DNA of 22,056 nucleotides from JBOFEH01 sp051650265 (GCA_051650265.1 JBOFIR010000117.1:1-22056), one strand, 5' to 3'. Positions 7,129 through 15,770 are shown, counted from the stretch's first letter. The notes: a model not told the origin generated them from the sequence alone. Numbers and translations are program-made.

Positions 7129-7815
7129 TCAAATCTCTTCTTTGCTCAGTATGCCATCCCTATACTCTACTCTATAAGCATGTCTTTGATCGTTTACTTT
7201 CAATACATGATAAAGGCCATCGATTTCTATAAAAGCAGTCTGATTCTCTAAAGCAATGCCAGGTAACATCTCACCTATCATCATCTCATCAAAAGTTTCT
7301 CTACCTTCTTCATTGTAGTGTGGACAATGTGCCATAGGGATCAGCCCCAAGCCATATGCTCTTACATAATCCCATGTCCCGTTGCTATGAAAAGACTCAC
7401 TATCACTGTGCCCAAATGCAAACCAACAAATTGAGCCTGCACTAAGCCCTGATAATACCGTACCTTTGTCATAAGCTTCTTTGAGGTAGACATCCACCTT
7501 GCTCTCCTGCCACCTCTCCATCATCCTTACTGTATCGCCACCGCCTACATAGATAATATCTGCACCTAGAATCTTATCTTTAACCACCTGATCACTCGGT
7601 GATTCACTTACCAAACAAAGGCAGTCTACCTCACAACCTAGTTCTCCAAAATACTGCACAATCAATTCTATGTACCCTACAGCATCATAACTTGCTGTAG
7701 GTATAAAAAGCAGTCTTGGTCGTTCTTTGCCGGAAAGCCTTACGATATACTCATCAATTGCCTTTGTTTCACCAGATCTTAGTTCACCACCACCAATTGC
7801 TACAATCTTTCCCAT
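7129..7815 (-). CDS. Dipeptidase E-like peptidase, family S51
   Basis: A 228-residue cytoplasmic protein with the class-I-glutamine-amidotransferase-like fold of family S51: an N-terminal IVAIGGGE loop, RLLFIPTAS, the IIYVGGGDTVRMME segment (88-100), and the nucleophile elbow GLSAGS (123-128, S125), with histidines in MAHCPHYNEEGR (H163/H166) as candidate partners. Characterised relatives are the Asp-specific dipeptidase PepE and cyanophycinase; the length is that of PepE. Specificity is not certain, since many such genes in Firmicutes are uncharacterised. AAGAGGTG lies before the ATG. It starts 12 nt after the ABC permease stop and is followed by the M50 gene, so its role may be joined to the transporter. 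Confidence 0.87.
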   Translation of the reverse strand: MGKIVAIGGGELRSGETKAIDEYIVRLSGKERPRLLFIPTASYDAVGYIELIVQYFGELGCEVDCLCLVSESPSDQVVKDKILGADIIYVGGGDTVRMMERWQESKVDVYLKEAYDKGTVLSGLSAGSICWFAFGHSDSESFHSNGTWDYVRAYGLGLIPMAHCPHYNEEGRETFDEMMIGEMLPGIALENQTAFIEIDGLYHVLKVNDQRHAYRVEYRDGILSKEEI

Positions 7816-7827
7816 GATTCACCTCTT

Positions 7828-9429
7828 CTATAGTTCATAAAACTTGCGTATGCCCCAAGTTTTTAATAAACGGTATAAAATAAAATCTATAATACCAATA
7901 ACAAGTGCTACCCCTATCAAAATCAGATGTATATCTATCACACCTACCAATAAAAGACTCGCTCCTGCTAGAATAACTAATGGAATCCCACCCAATACTC
8001 CTAATAAAGATGCCATACTTTGTTTGATCACTGTAATCTCATTATCCCACTCTAGTTTAGGAAGAAGTAGGTTGATCATAATACCAAACATAGGACCGAG
8101 TAATGCATAAGCACCTACTACCAAGTACCCTAGTAAAATCTGAAGTAGACTCATACCACAAGCGATCCCCATCACAGGTACCGCTATCACGATTACTGGT
8201 ACTGTCATTGTCAAATTCACCATGATCTTAGACATAAATATTTGCATCACAGAGACAGGATACATCTTGAGCTGTTCAAAATATTTGCCCTCAAGTGAAA
8301 TAGAGATCGCAGTCGTATCTGTCATCATCACACAAAGTGCAGCACCTAGGCACACAAGAATAGGAATCATCCCACTTACTTCAGGCACTTGCAACACAAA
8401 TGCTTGCACAGCCTCCTGTTGATACACCAATACACCTGCCAAAATAAGGAGCATAATCGCACCAATACCTGTATTCATCACATACGTAGGGGATGAAATA
8501 AATCGTCTGAGTTCTCTCTTATACATAGCCACGAGCGGTGTTGTTGTCTCCAGACGTGTCATACGATAATTTTTTGATGTATGTGTCGTCGTGAGCAGTG
8601 TATGAATCTGCTTAAACATTGCACCTACTACGCCTACAAATATACCAAAACAGCCCAGTGAAATCAGCACCAGTCCTAACAAATCTAAAATTTGATAATT
8701 ACAGAGTGCACCAATAAAAAGTGGTGTTAGCGGATACATCTTATTGATCGCCTCTGTAACAACTGTTCCAATCTGCCCAAGGCTGGCTTCATCCATAGAT
8801 CCCACCATAAAAGATGAACACATAATGGCTACAAAGACGACAACCATAAGTAGAATAGATACAAGGTTGTGGTGCTTAAATCTAGCAGAAACGATGCTAA
8901 TCACTACACCTAATACAGTTGCTACAATCATTGGAATGATTGGGGTAACTAGTAAAGCAATCACACCATATACATAAAAAAGAATCCCTGGATGCTCTCG
9001 CCATATATAAATTCCCATGGCTGGTAGCATAAATCCTAATGTAAATACTAGATTGGATAAATAAAGTGTGATGAGCTTCGCTGTGACCAACTCACTCATC
9101 TTAATCGGAAGCGGCATCACAATATTAAAATCTTCTGAACTAAACAGTATGCTTGTGCCCTTATAAACCGTTGTTGCCAGACAAATAATCCCCACCGCAC
9201 CAAAAGTAATGGCAAGTAATCCACTATTAATCCCCATCATCCTCATGTTCTCATCGATTAAATAACAATAGAATGTCCAATAAGCTAGTAAAGCCAGCAC
9301 CCCCAGTATAGAAAAGAGCAATACACGCGTATACTTCTGCCGCTCCTTTGCATCCTTAGTATGAAGTACTTTATTAACCCCTAATCTTCCCATAAAGTAA
9401 ACCTTTAATAGTAATATGATATTATTCAT
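7828..9429 (-). CDS. ABC-2-like multi-spanning permease
   Basis: A 533-residue hydrophobic protein with roughly 12 membrane segments and short loops, resembling the large 'putative ABC exporter' permeases of Firmicutes. The region just after the second segment, with SSEDFNIVMPLPIKMSELVTAK, looks like the cytoplasmic coupling segment of ABC-2 permeases, and an ISLEGKYFEQLKMYPVSVMQIF stretch in the middle repeats that pattern, suggesting two related halves. It overlaps the ATPase gene by 8 nt, which indicates translational coupling and a shared complex. The substrate is unknown; peptide, lipid or antimicrobial export are all possible. The AT content and codon use are like the neighbours. Confidence 0.82.
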   Translation of the reverse strand: MNNIILLLKVYFMGRLGVNKVLHTKDAKERQKYTRVLLFSILGVLALLAYWTFYCYLIDENMRMMGINSGLLAITFGAVGIICLATTVYKGTSILFSSEDFNIVMPLPIKMSELVTAKLITLYLSNLVFTLGFMLPAMGIYIWREHPGILFYVYGVIALLVTPIIPMIVATVLGVVISIVSARFKHHNLVSILLMVVVFVAIMCSSFMVGSMDEASLGQIGTVVTEAINKMYPLTPLFIGALCNYQILDLLGLVLISLGCFGIFVGVVGAMFKQIHTLLTTTHTSKNYRMTRLETTTPLVAMYKRELRRFISSPTYVMNTGIGAIMLLILAGVLVYQQEAVQAFVLQVPEVSGMIPILVCLGAALCVMMTDTTAISISLEGKYFEQLKMYPVSVMQIFMSKIMVNLTMTVPVIVIAVPVMGIACGMSLLQILLGYLVVGAYALLGPMFGIMINLLLPKLEWDNEITVIKQSMASLLGVLGGIPLVILAGASLLLVGVIDIHLILIGVALVIGIIDFILYRLLKTWGIRKFYEL

Positions 9430-10135
9430 GGTCTACCAACTCCAAAAATACATTTTCAAGGCTCTCTGTCCCTCTCACTTCCTCAGTAGTACCACTGGTA
9501 ATGAGTTTGCCACCCTTGATAATAGCAATCTTATTGCACAGCTTCTCTGCCACATCCAGTACATGTGTGGAGAAAAAGATGGCATTTCCATTTTCACAGT
9601 GTGCATTCATCAATTGCTTGAGTGTATGTGCAGCTTTAGGATCCAATCCAACAAAAGGTTCATCCAGTACCAAGAGCTTAGGTTCATGTACCAACGCACC
9701 TACTAGCGCCAGCTTCTGTCTCATCCCATGTGAATATGCGCTAATCAGATCACCGAGGCTCTCCAATATCTCAAATGCCTTGGCATACTGCTCTATACGT
9801 ATCTCTCGATCTGCCTTACTCACTTCATAGACATCACAGACAAAATTAAGATACTGAATCCCCGTAAGGTACGCATAGAGATCTGGATTATCCGGTATGA
9901 ATGCCATCATCTTCTTACAGCGAATAGGATCTGCCTTAATCGAAATCCCATCAACTTTGATTTCTCCTTCTTCAAAATCCAATATCCCAGTACAAGCCTT
10001 AAGTGTCGTCGTTTTGCCTGCACCATTGTGCCCTATAAAGCCATAAATATCACCTGGCTGTACCTCAATGCTCAGATCATCTACTGCTTTTTTTCCACCT
10101 TTATACGTCTTAGAAAAATGACTAATTTTTAGCAT
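9422..10135 (-). CDS. ABC transporter ATP-binding protein
   Basis: A 237-residue single nucleotide-binding domain with Walker A GHNGAGKT (35-42), signature YSHGMRQK (134-141), Walker B LLVLDEP (154-160) and switch histidine H191. The signature has SHGMRQ in place of SGGQ, the variant usual in ABC-2-type exporter ATPases such as the YtrB/BcrA group. It should energise the permease encoded next, with which it overlaps by 8 nt. GGGGGAG lies just before the ATG. It is the first gene of the four-gene unit; a weak candidate promoter (TTTAAA, 17 bp, TACTAT) lies between it and the upstream terminator. Confidence 0.93.
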   Translation of the reverse strand: MLKISHFSKTYKGGKKAVDDLSIEVQPGDIYGFIGHNGAGKTTTLKACTGILDFEEGEIKVDGISIKADPIRCKKMMAFIPDNPDLYAYLTGIQYLNFVCDVYEVSKADREIRIEQYAKAFEILESLGDLISAYSHGMRQKLALVGALVHEPKLLVLDEPFVGLDPKAAHTLKQLMNAHCENGNAIFFSTHVLDVAEKLCNKIAIIKGGKLITSGTTEEVRGTESLENVFLELVDHE

Positions 10136-10191
10136 CTTCTCCCCCTAAATTTGAGACTTCATCTTATAGTATCATAATTGTCAGATTTTTT

Positions 10192-10234
10192 AAACAAACA
10201 AAAACTGGCGTTTATAGCCAGTTTTTGTTTGTTT
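10192..10234 (-). terminator. Rho-independent terminator of the VOC gene
   Basis: An 18-bp perfect stem (10192-10209 with 10217-10234) with a 7-nt loop. On the minus strand the second arm is GCCAG followed by T-rich sequence. It lies 44 nt after the VOC stop codon and separates that gene from the ABC operon. Confidence 0.88.
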
Positions 10235-10278
10235 CTTATTTTCATCTTTTATTTTTTCAGATCTTCAAACCTACTGGA

Positions 10279-10743
10279 TTAATCACATGCTTCAATGAGT
10301 TCTAAAATGTTCCCCTCACTATCCCTGAGATAGACAGCTTTACTCCGCCCAAACCCTTGATCTGATAGATCAAAGTATTGAGGCGCAGATAAGAATACCA
10401 CACCTTTTTCTACAAGTTCCTCGTACACCTGATCAATCCGCTTCACATAAAAACAGAGCTCTGATAGGGATACCCGATCTAGTTCACTTACACAAGGCCT
10501 TATCTCTCTATTTTCAAAATAAAGGAGCTCTACTGGTGGTATACCCATACGATTGGTTCCATTGAAGTAGGCTACATGCACCCTACATCCTTCCATTCCA
10601 AATAACCGGTCTGTCGCATCGCCTTCCATAACCATCTGTCCTTTGAAAGCAAGACCTAGTACCCTACCATAAAATTTCTTTGCCCGATCTAAATCTGCCA
10701 CTGTTATCCCTACATGCGCAATGCCACCTATTCGTCTATTCAT
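10279..10743 (-). CDS. VOC superfamily (glyoxalase/bleomycin-resistance fold) protein
   Basis: A 154-residue protein made of two paired beta-alpha-beta-beta-beta modules: IAHVGITVADLDRAKKFYG near the start, where H10 is a likely metal ligand, and a C-terminal ALYLRDSEGN-like strand reading KAVYLRDSEGNILELIEA, whose glutamate is the usual last ligand. The family includes glyoxalase I, fosfomycin and bleomycin resistance proteins and dioxygenases; nothing here fixes the reaction. I place the start at the ATG at 10743 (AAGGA 7 nt upstream), although the frame is open to an ATG at 10809. A TATACT box at 10819-10824 on this strand would start RNA almost at that first ATG, which also argues for the internal start. 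It is monocistronic. Confidence 0.8.
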   Translation of the reverse strand: MNRRIGGIAHVGITVADLDRAKKFYGRVLGLAFKGQMVMEGDATDRLFGMEGCRVHVAYFNGTNRMGIPPVELLYFENREIRPCVSELDRVSLSELCFYVKRIDQVYEELVEKGVVFLSAPQYFDLSDQGFGRSKAVYLRDSEGNILELIEACD

Positions 10744-10869
10744 CATATCATCCTTCATTACTTTATACTTTTGATAATAGTTTCTTCGTGTATACCATTC
10801 CTCATTCATGTTTTATTTAGTATAGCTTCCCACCTTAAATAGCATATTATTTATTTTTTCAGAATTTAT

Positions 10870-10898
10870 TTGACACACAGGATGATTAGTGATATATT
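10870..10898 (+). promoter_or_regulatory. Promoter of the DUF3796-XRE operon
   Basis: A consensus TTGACA (10870-10875), a 17-bp spacer and TATATT (10893-10898) give a predicted start about 35 nt before the ATG at 10941. It is the best match to the housekeeping consensus in the window. Autoregulation by the XRE protein is likely from similar pairs but no clear dyad operator is seen here. Confidence 0.82.
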
Positions 10899-10940
10899 TA
10901 TCTCATAAAGATACAAATACATCACCAAGAGAGGTGCTTT

Positions 10941-11399
10941 ATGAAGGTCAAAAATAGATTAAAACGTTTTTGGGATAGCGGACTTTTTTATAATTTAACA
11001 ACTGATACTGCACGTACACATACACGAAAAATCAATCCCAAGTTAGGCCTATTAGGCTTTGCTGGATTTTTAGGCTTTCTAGGTTTTTTACCACAACCTT
11101 CTCCTATTCCTTTTGCTTTTTTATTCTTTGCATTCTTTGGATTCTTTAGTTTTTATTATGAGGGAAAAATGTCAGGTACTTTAATCGATGAACGTTTTCA
11201 GTTCAATGCTTATCGCGCAGAGGCTATTGCTCACAAAACGAGCCTTAAAGTCCTTATTATTGGTACGATCGTTTTTGCAGGAAGATTTCATGACGCTTAT
11301 ACATCCCTGAGTTTTCTCCTTGCACTAATCGGCTTAACCTTTGGTTGCTCCATCTTATTGCAAGGTCATCTCTTGTATCGCTTTGAAAATGAGGATTAA
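10941..11399 (+). CDS. Small integral membrane protein, DUF3796 type
   Basis: A 152-residue protein with a basic N-terminus (about 1-33), two phenylalanine- and leucine-rich membrane segments (about 34-50 and 57-73) separated by a Pro-rich turn, a polar EGKMSGTLIDERF segment, and two further hydrophobic segments (about 102-114 and 122-141). It resembles DUF3796 proteins, which in Firmicutes are typically encoded directly before a small XRE regulator, as here. Function is unknown; such pairs are thought to respond to envelope or peptide stress, but that is not shown by the sequence. GAGGTG sits 4 nt before the ATG and a strong promoter lies upstream. The XRE gene begins 2 nt after its stop. 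Confidence 0.72.
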   Translation: MKVKNRLKRFWDSGLFYNLTTDTARTHTRKINPKLGLLGFAGFLGFLGFLPQPSPIPFAFLFFAFFGFFSFYYEGKMSGTLIDERFQFNAYRAEAIAHKTSLKVLIIGTIVFAGRFHDAYTSLSFLLALIGLTFGCSILLQGHLLYRFENED

Positions 11400-11401
11400 C
11401 C

Positions 11402-11602
11402 ATGGCTGAATTCGTATGTAACCTCAAAAAATACCGACTATTACAAGATCTTACCCAAGAGCAGCTAGCAGAACAAGTTGGTGTAAGACGTGAAACCATT
11501 ATGCGCCTAGAGGCTGGTAAATATAATCCCTCACTCAAATTAGCAATCGATATTTCAAGAGCCGTAAAAACTCCAATTGAAGAGATCTTTGTTTTTGATT
11601 AA
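11402..11602 (+). CDS. Short XRE-family transcriptional regulator
   Basis: A 66-residue protein that is almost entirely one Cro/C1-type helix-turn-helix: LKKYRLLQDLTQEQLAEQVG, then VRRETIMRLEAGKYNPSLKLA and the family ending IEEIFVFD. It has no sensor domain, so it probably works with the membrane protein whose gene lies 2 nt upstream, either by sequestration or by partner binding (inference). Its ribosome site GAGGATT overlaps the end of the membrane-protein gene. The pair is closed by a strong hairpin terminator. Confidence 0.92.
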   Translation: MAEFVCNLKKYRLLQDLTQEQLAEQVGVRRETIMRLEAGKYNPSLKLAIDISRAVKTPIEEIFVFD

Positions 11603-11605
11603 AAA

Positions 11606-11644
11606 AATGCAGCGCCTTGGCATATGCCGAGGTGCTGCATTTTT
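11606..11644. terminator. Bidirectional rho-independent terminator
   Basis: The stem AATGCAGC / GCTGCATT (11606-11613 and 11634-11641) is continued by a G-T wobble and the GC-rich CCTTGGC / GCCGAGG arms around a 4-nt loop, with T5 on the plus strand and A-rich sequence on the other side. It serves the XRE gene (plus) and the ABC exporter (minus), whose stop lies 13 nt away. Confidence 0.9.
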
Positions 11645-11656
11645 ATTTGATCAAGC

Positions 11657-13516
11657 TTATGCTTCTTCTGTTTGTTCAAACTGGCTATTGTAAAGTGATG
11701 CGTAGAAGCCATTTGCTGCAAGAAGCTCATTGTGGTTACCTTGCTCTACGATATCCCCGTCTTTCATAACGAGGATGAGATCCGCGTTACGGATGGTTGA
11801 CAGACGGTGAGCGATAATGAAGCTTGTGCGCCCTTTCATGAGGTTCTCCATAGCCTGTTGGATGAGTACCTCTGTACGTGTGTCTACAGAACTTGTTGCC
11901 TCATCTAATATCAGAACTTTAGGATCTGCTAAGATCGCACGTGCGATAGTCAGAAGCTGTTTCTGACCTTGTGAGACGTTGCTTGCTTCTTCATTAAGGA
12001 CCATGTTGTAGCCATCTGGCAATGTCTTCACGAAGTGGTGTACGCGGGCTGCTTTTGCTGCACGCTTGATATCATCTTCTGTTGCATCGAGCTTACCATA
12101 GCGAATGTTTTCCATGATACTTCCGTTGAATAACCATGTATCTTGGAGTACCATACCAAATACACTACGAAGTTCATTACGGTTGAAATCTTTGATATCA
12201 TGCCCATCGATACGGATTGCGCCTGAGTTTACATCATAGAATCTCATGAGCAGCTTGATCATTGTTGTCTTACCTGCACCTGTTGGTCCTACGATTGCTA
12301 CTTTTTGACCTGGTTTCACATGAGCTGTGAAATCATTGATGATCACGCGATCTTCAGTGTACCCGAAGTGTACATCTTCAAAGTCAACGTAGCCTTCAAT
12401 CGCTTCTGTGCTTACTGGCTCCTTCGCAAATTGTACTTCTTCATCTTCATTTAAGAATTCGAAGACACGCTCTGCAGCAGCTGCTGTAGACTGCATCAAG
12501 TTTGCAACTTGCGCTGTCTGTGCAATTGGTTGGTTGAATGACCTCATGTATTGGATGAAAGAAAGGATATCCCCTACTTCGATTGTTTTCTTAACTGCTA
12601 ACCAGCCCCCAAGGATAGAAACCATTACATAACCAATATTTCCGATAAAGCTCATAATTGGCATCATCATCCCTGATAAGAACTGTGATTTCCATGCTGA
12701 GTTATAAAGTGTATCATTGAGTTTGTTGAACTCTGCAATTGCTTCTTCTTCCCCATTGAACGCTTTAACAATTGTGTGTCCACCATAAACTTCCTCTACC
12801 TGACCATTGACATGACCTAAATACTCTTGTTGGCTCTTGAAGTATTTTTGAGAACGCTTCACTACAAGACTAATAAAGAACATTGAAATTGGTAAGATGA
12901 GTAATGCAACCACTGTCATTGAACCACTGATAGAGAACATCATGATCAATACCCCAATCAGTGTTGTTGCTGATGTAATCACTTGTGTCATACTTTGGTT
13001 AAGGTTCTGGCTAATACTATCAACGTCATTGGTTACGCGAGAGAGTACTTCCCCATGTGTTTTTGTATCAAAGTATCTTAGTGGCATACGATTGATCTTT
13101 GCTGAAATCTCTTTTCTAAGGTTATACGATACTTTTTGTGAGATTCCTGACATCACAAAGCCTTGGATAAAGGCAAAGAGTGCACTGATTACATATAAAG
13201 CCAATAAGAATAATAACATGTTACCAATGTAAGTGAAGTCAATTCCCGCTGTCCCGCCACCTACTTTATCTACTAAACCATCAAAAATCTTAGTTGTTGC
13301 TTTCCCAAGTAGTTTTGGCCCTACAATAGAGAATGCCGCACTACCTACCGCAAAGATAATAACAACTAATATAGATAATCTAAATGGTCTCAGGTACTTC
13401 ATAAGGTTTTTCATTGTTCCTTTGAAGTCTTTTGCTTTTTCGCCAGCGCCCATGCCTCCCATTGGCCCATGTCCTCCGCCTGGTCCAAATCCTTTACGTT
13501 GTTTTTGATTACTCAT
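11657..13516 (-). CDS. ABC exporter half-transporter, consensus-site subunit
   Basis: A 619-residue half-transporter. After a Gly/Pro/Met-rich N-terminal tail (residues 8-26) come six membrane segments (about 45-335) and a nucleotide-binding domain with Walker A GPTGAGKT (410-417), signature NVSQGQ (513-518), Walker B VLILDEA (534-540) with catalytic E539, and switch H570. Its own Walker motifs are fully competent, but its signature has SQGQ in place of SGGQ, as in BmrD/LmrD/TM288-type partners. It overlaps the upstream partner gene by 8 nt, and AAAGGAGG lies within that gene's end. Relatives export drugs, lipids or peptides; the substrate is not evident. Confidence 0.9.
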   Translation of the reverse strand: MSNQKQRKGFGPGGGHGPMGGMGAGEKAKDFKGTMKNLMKYLRPFRLSILVVIIFAVGSAAFSIVGPKLLGKATTKIFDGLVDKVGGGTAGIDFTYIGNMLLFLLALYVISALFAFIQGFVMSGISQKVSYNLRKEISAKINRMPLRYFDTKTHGEVLSRVTNDVDSISQNLNQSMTQVITSATTLIGVLIMMFSISGSMTVVALLILPISMFFISLVVKRSQKYFKSQQEYLGHVNGQVEEVYGGHTIVKAFNGEEEAIAEFNKLNDTLYNSAWKSQFLSGMMMPIMSFIGNIGYVMVSILGGWLAVKKTIEVGDILSFIQYMRSFNQPIAQTAQVANLMQSTAAAAERVFEFLNEDEEVQFAKEPVSTEAIEGYVDFEDVHFGYTEDRVIINDFTAHVKPGQKVAIVGPTGAGKTTMIKLLMRFYDVNSGAIRIDGHDIKDFNRNELRSVFGMVLQDTWLFNGSIMENIRYGKLDATEDDIKRAAKAARVHHFVKTLPDGYNMVLNEEASNVSQGQKQLLTIARAILADPKVLILDEATSSVDTRTEVLIQQAMENLMKGRTSFIIAHRLSTIRNADLILVMKDGDIVEQGNHNELLAANGFYASLYNSQFEQTEEA

Positions 13517-15674
13517 GAGCTAGCTCCTCCTTTGAAAGTTGTGATAAAGCAATCTGCTCATAAACCTCACAGTTTTTAAGAAGCTCTTCATGTGTACCGA
13601 CTCCTACAATCTTACCTTCATCAAGTACTATGATTTGCTCTGCATGAAGGATCGTACTAATACGTTGTGCAACAATCAATACTGTACTTTCTGCTGTTTC
13701 ATGCTTCAATGCTTTTCTAAGTGCTACATCTGTCTTGTAGTCAAGTGCTGAGAAACTATCATCAAAGATATAAATTTCTGGATTTTTGGCAATGGCACGT
13801 GCAATTGAAAGACGTTGTTTTTGCCCACCAGATACGTTAGTTCCACCTTGTGCAATCTCAGAGTCAAATCCTTCAGCCTTTGCACTAATAAAGTCTGTTG
13901 CTTGTGCAATCTCTGCTGCTTTTTTGAGCTCTTCTTCTGATGCATTTTGCTTACCATATCTCAAGTTACTATCAATAGTTCCTGAGAATAATACACCTTT
14001 TTGAGGCACATATCCAATCTTTTCTCTCAGGTCATGTTGACTGACATCCTTGATATTCACACCATCTACCAAGATCTCTCCAGCCATTACATCATAGAAT
14101 CTTGGAATCAGATTGATCAGTGTGGATTTACCACTTCCTGTACTTCCAATAAAGGCTGTTGTCTGACCTGGTCTTGCTGTGAAATTGATCTCACTCAGTA
14201 CATCTTCCTCTGCATTTGGGTATCTAAATGCAACATTTTTGAACTCAATGAGTCCTTTTTGTGCTGGTTTAAAAGCTTTTGGTGCATTGGTTTCCTTGAT
14301 GACGCAGTCTGTTTGAAGAACTTCTTCAATACGATTTGCTGATACAGATGCTCTTGGAAGCATGATTGACACCATAGAGATCATCAGGAAGCTCATGATG
14401 ATCTGCATTGTATATTGAATAAATGCCATCATGTCTCCTACCTGCATCGTTCCTGCATCCACACTATGTGCACCATTCCATACAATCAGCACTGTGATGC
14501 CATTCATAATGAGCATCATCATAGGCATCATTGTTGCCATCACACGGTTAACAAAAAGTGTTGTTTTTGTAAGGTCTTTGTTCGCCTTATCAAAGCGCTC
14601 TTCTTCATGCTTTTGTGTACTAAAAGCTCTGATAACGAGCATCCCTGTAAGGATCTCTCTCATAACAAGGTTAACTTTATCAACTAACTTCTGAACGATC
14701 TTAAACTTAGGAATTGCTACTGCAAAGAGTACAAGTACCAGTGAAAGAATAGCCACCACCGCTACTGCAATAACCCAAGCCATAGATGTATCTGTTCCTA
14801 AAACTTTCACTACACCACCAAGTCCCATGATTGGCGCATAGAATACCACGCGAAGCAACATAACCATCAGCATCTGAATCTGCTGAATATCATTGGTACT
14901 TCTTGTAATCAGTGATGCTGTAGAGAATTGGTCTAACTCTGTATTTGAGAAAGTTACAACCTTCTTAAATACACGTCCTCTTAGATCTCTACCTAGGCCT
15001 GCTGCAACACGTGCACCCAAGAAACCTACTGTTACAGTTGCTACCATACTTAGTAGGGCAATGAGTAACATCTGTCCACCTGATGAGAGGATATAGAGGA
15101 ATTGCATACGTTCTGTATCCATTCCGATGGCTTCATACTCTGCTTTAACATAGCTTGTAGCAGCCTGTGAAATCATACTATCTGGCATCTCATCAAATTT
15201 TGTCATAGCTTCTTTTTTCATTGCTGCCACTTGCTCTTTTGGCATTTGAGTGAGCATTGCCTTGAGATCGGCATCTCCAGCCTTCTTTTCAACGCCTGAT
15301 AACATCAGCATAGGTTTTGCCAAAATCGTATCAAGCTGATCAAGTGTTGCAACATCTTTTGTATGTAACGCATAAACTTCCTCAGTAGCGACTACTGGGT
15401 AATCTTTTGTGTCTGATGAATCTACCAAACTATACTGATCTTTTACGAAAGTCTGGTCAGTCTCATCCATAAATAATAATAATTTATCAAACTCACTCTT
15501 ACGGATCGCTTTCGGTACAGCGTTTTCTACTCCACCTTGCTGTATACCCACATTGACAATATTGGATGTATAGTCAGGTAAAGATAAATCACACATCGCT
15601 TGGACCACCAGTAATAATACAATGGCCAATACCGATAAGGCAGATCGCTTTAAATACTTAATCATCTTTAACAT
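13509..15674 (-). CDS. ABC exporter half-transporter, degenerate-site subunit with extracytoplasmic insertion
   Basis: A 721-residue half-transporter. Between membrane segment 1 (about 12-30) and segment 2 (about 195-220) lies an unusual polar insertion of about 150 residues, predicted to face outside. The nucleotide-binding domain has Walker A GSTGSGKS (510-517), a normal signature NVSGGQ (613-618), but Walker B IYIFDDS with D639 in place of the catalytic Glu, and Q670 in place of the switch histidine (IVAQRIST). These changes match the degenerate site of heterodimeric exporters such as BmrCD and TM287/288. The start at 15674 has AAGGAGG 8 nt upstream; the frame is open to 15707 without a ribosome site. 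It is the first gene of the pair, facing a MarR gene. Confidence 0.9.
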   Translation of the reverse strand: MLKMIKYLKRSALSVLAIVLLLVVQAMCDLSLPDYTSNIVNVGIQQGGVENAVPKAIRKSEFDKLLLFMDETDQTFVKDQYSLVDSSDTKDYPVVATEEVYALHTKDVATLDQLDTILAKPMLMLSGVEKKAGDADLKAMLTQMPKEQVAAMKKEAMTKFDEMPDSMISQAATSYVKAEYEAIGMDTERMQFLYILSSGGQMLLIALLSMVATVTVGFLGARVAAGLGRDLRGRVFKKVVTFSNTELDQFSTASLITRSTNDIQQIQMLMVMLLRVVFYAPIMGLGGVVKVLGTDTSMAWVIAVAVVAILSLVLVLFAVAIPKFKIVQKLVDKVNLVMREILTGMLVIRAFSTQKHEEERFDKANKDLTKTTLFVNRVMATMMPMMMLIMNGITVLIVWNGAHSVDAGTMQVGDMMAFIQYTMQIIMSFLMISMVSIMLPRASVSANRIEEVLQTDCVIKETNAPKAFKPAQKGLIEFKNVAFRYPNAEEDVLSEINFTARPGQTTAFIGSTGSGKSTLINLIPRFYDVMAGEILVDGVNIKDVSQHDLREKIGYVPQKGVLFSGTIDSNLRYGKQNASEEELKKAAEIAQATDFISAKAEGFDSEIAQGGTNVSGGQKQRLSIARAIAKNPEIYIFDDSFSALDYKTDVALRKALKHETAESTVLIVAQRISTILHAEQIIVLDEGKIVGVGTHEELLKNCEVYEQIALSQLSKEELAHE

Positions 15675-15731
15675 TGGTCTTGCCTCCTTGAGATCGTTGT
15701 CAATCAATCTATTTCTTATGATTTTATATTA

Positions 15732-15760
15732 ATTATATTTTTATAACTATTATAAGTCAA
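15732..15760 (-). promoter_or_regulatory. Promoter of the ABC exporter pair, with a candidate MarR operator
   Basis: On the minus strand TTGACT (15755-15760), a 17-bp spacer and a perfect TATAAT (15732-15737). The spacer holds an inverted repeat TTATAA-CTA-TTATAA (15741-15755), placed where a bound MarR dimer would block RNA polymerase. TTATAA is palindromic by itself in AT-rich DNA, so the operator call is weaker than the promoter call. Confidence 0.72.
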
Positions 15761-15770
15761 TAACTTTTAT

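Noticed and set aside
7069..7132. Upstream start for the M50 peptidase overlapping the S51 gene
   Set aside because: The 21 extra residues are not family-like, and GGAGGGG directly precedes the ATG at 7069.
13724..14687. Several open frames opposite or shifted within the exporter gene
   Set aside because: They overlap the ATPase motifs read in the correct frame and lack ribosome sites; low-complexity translations.
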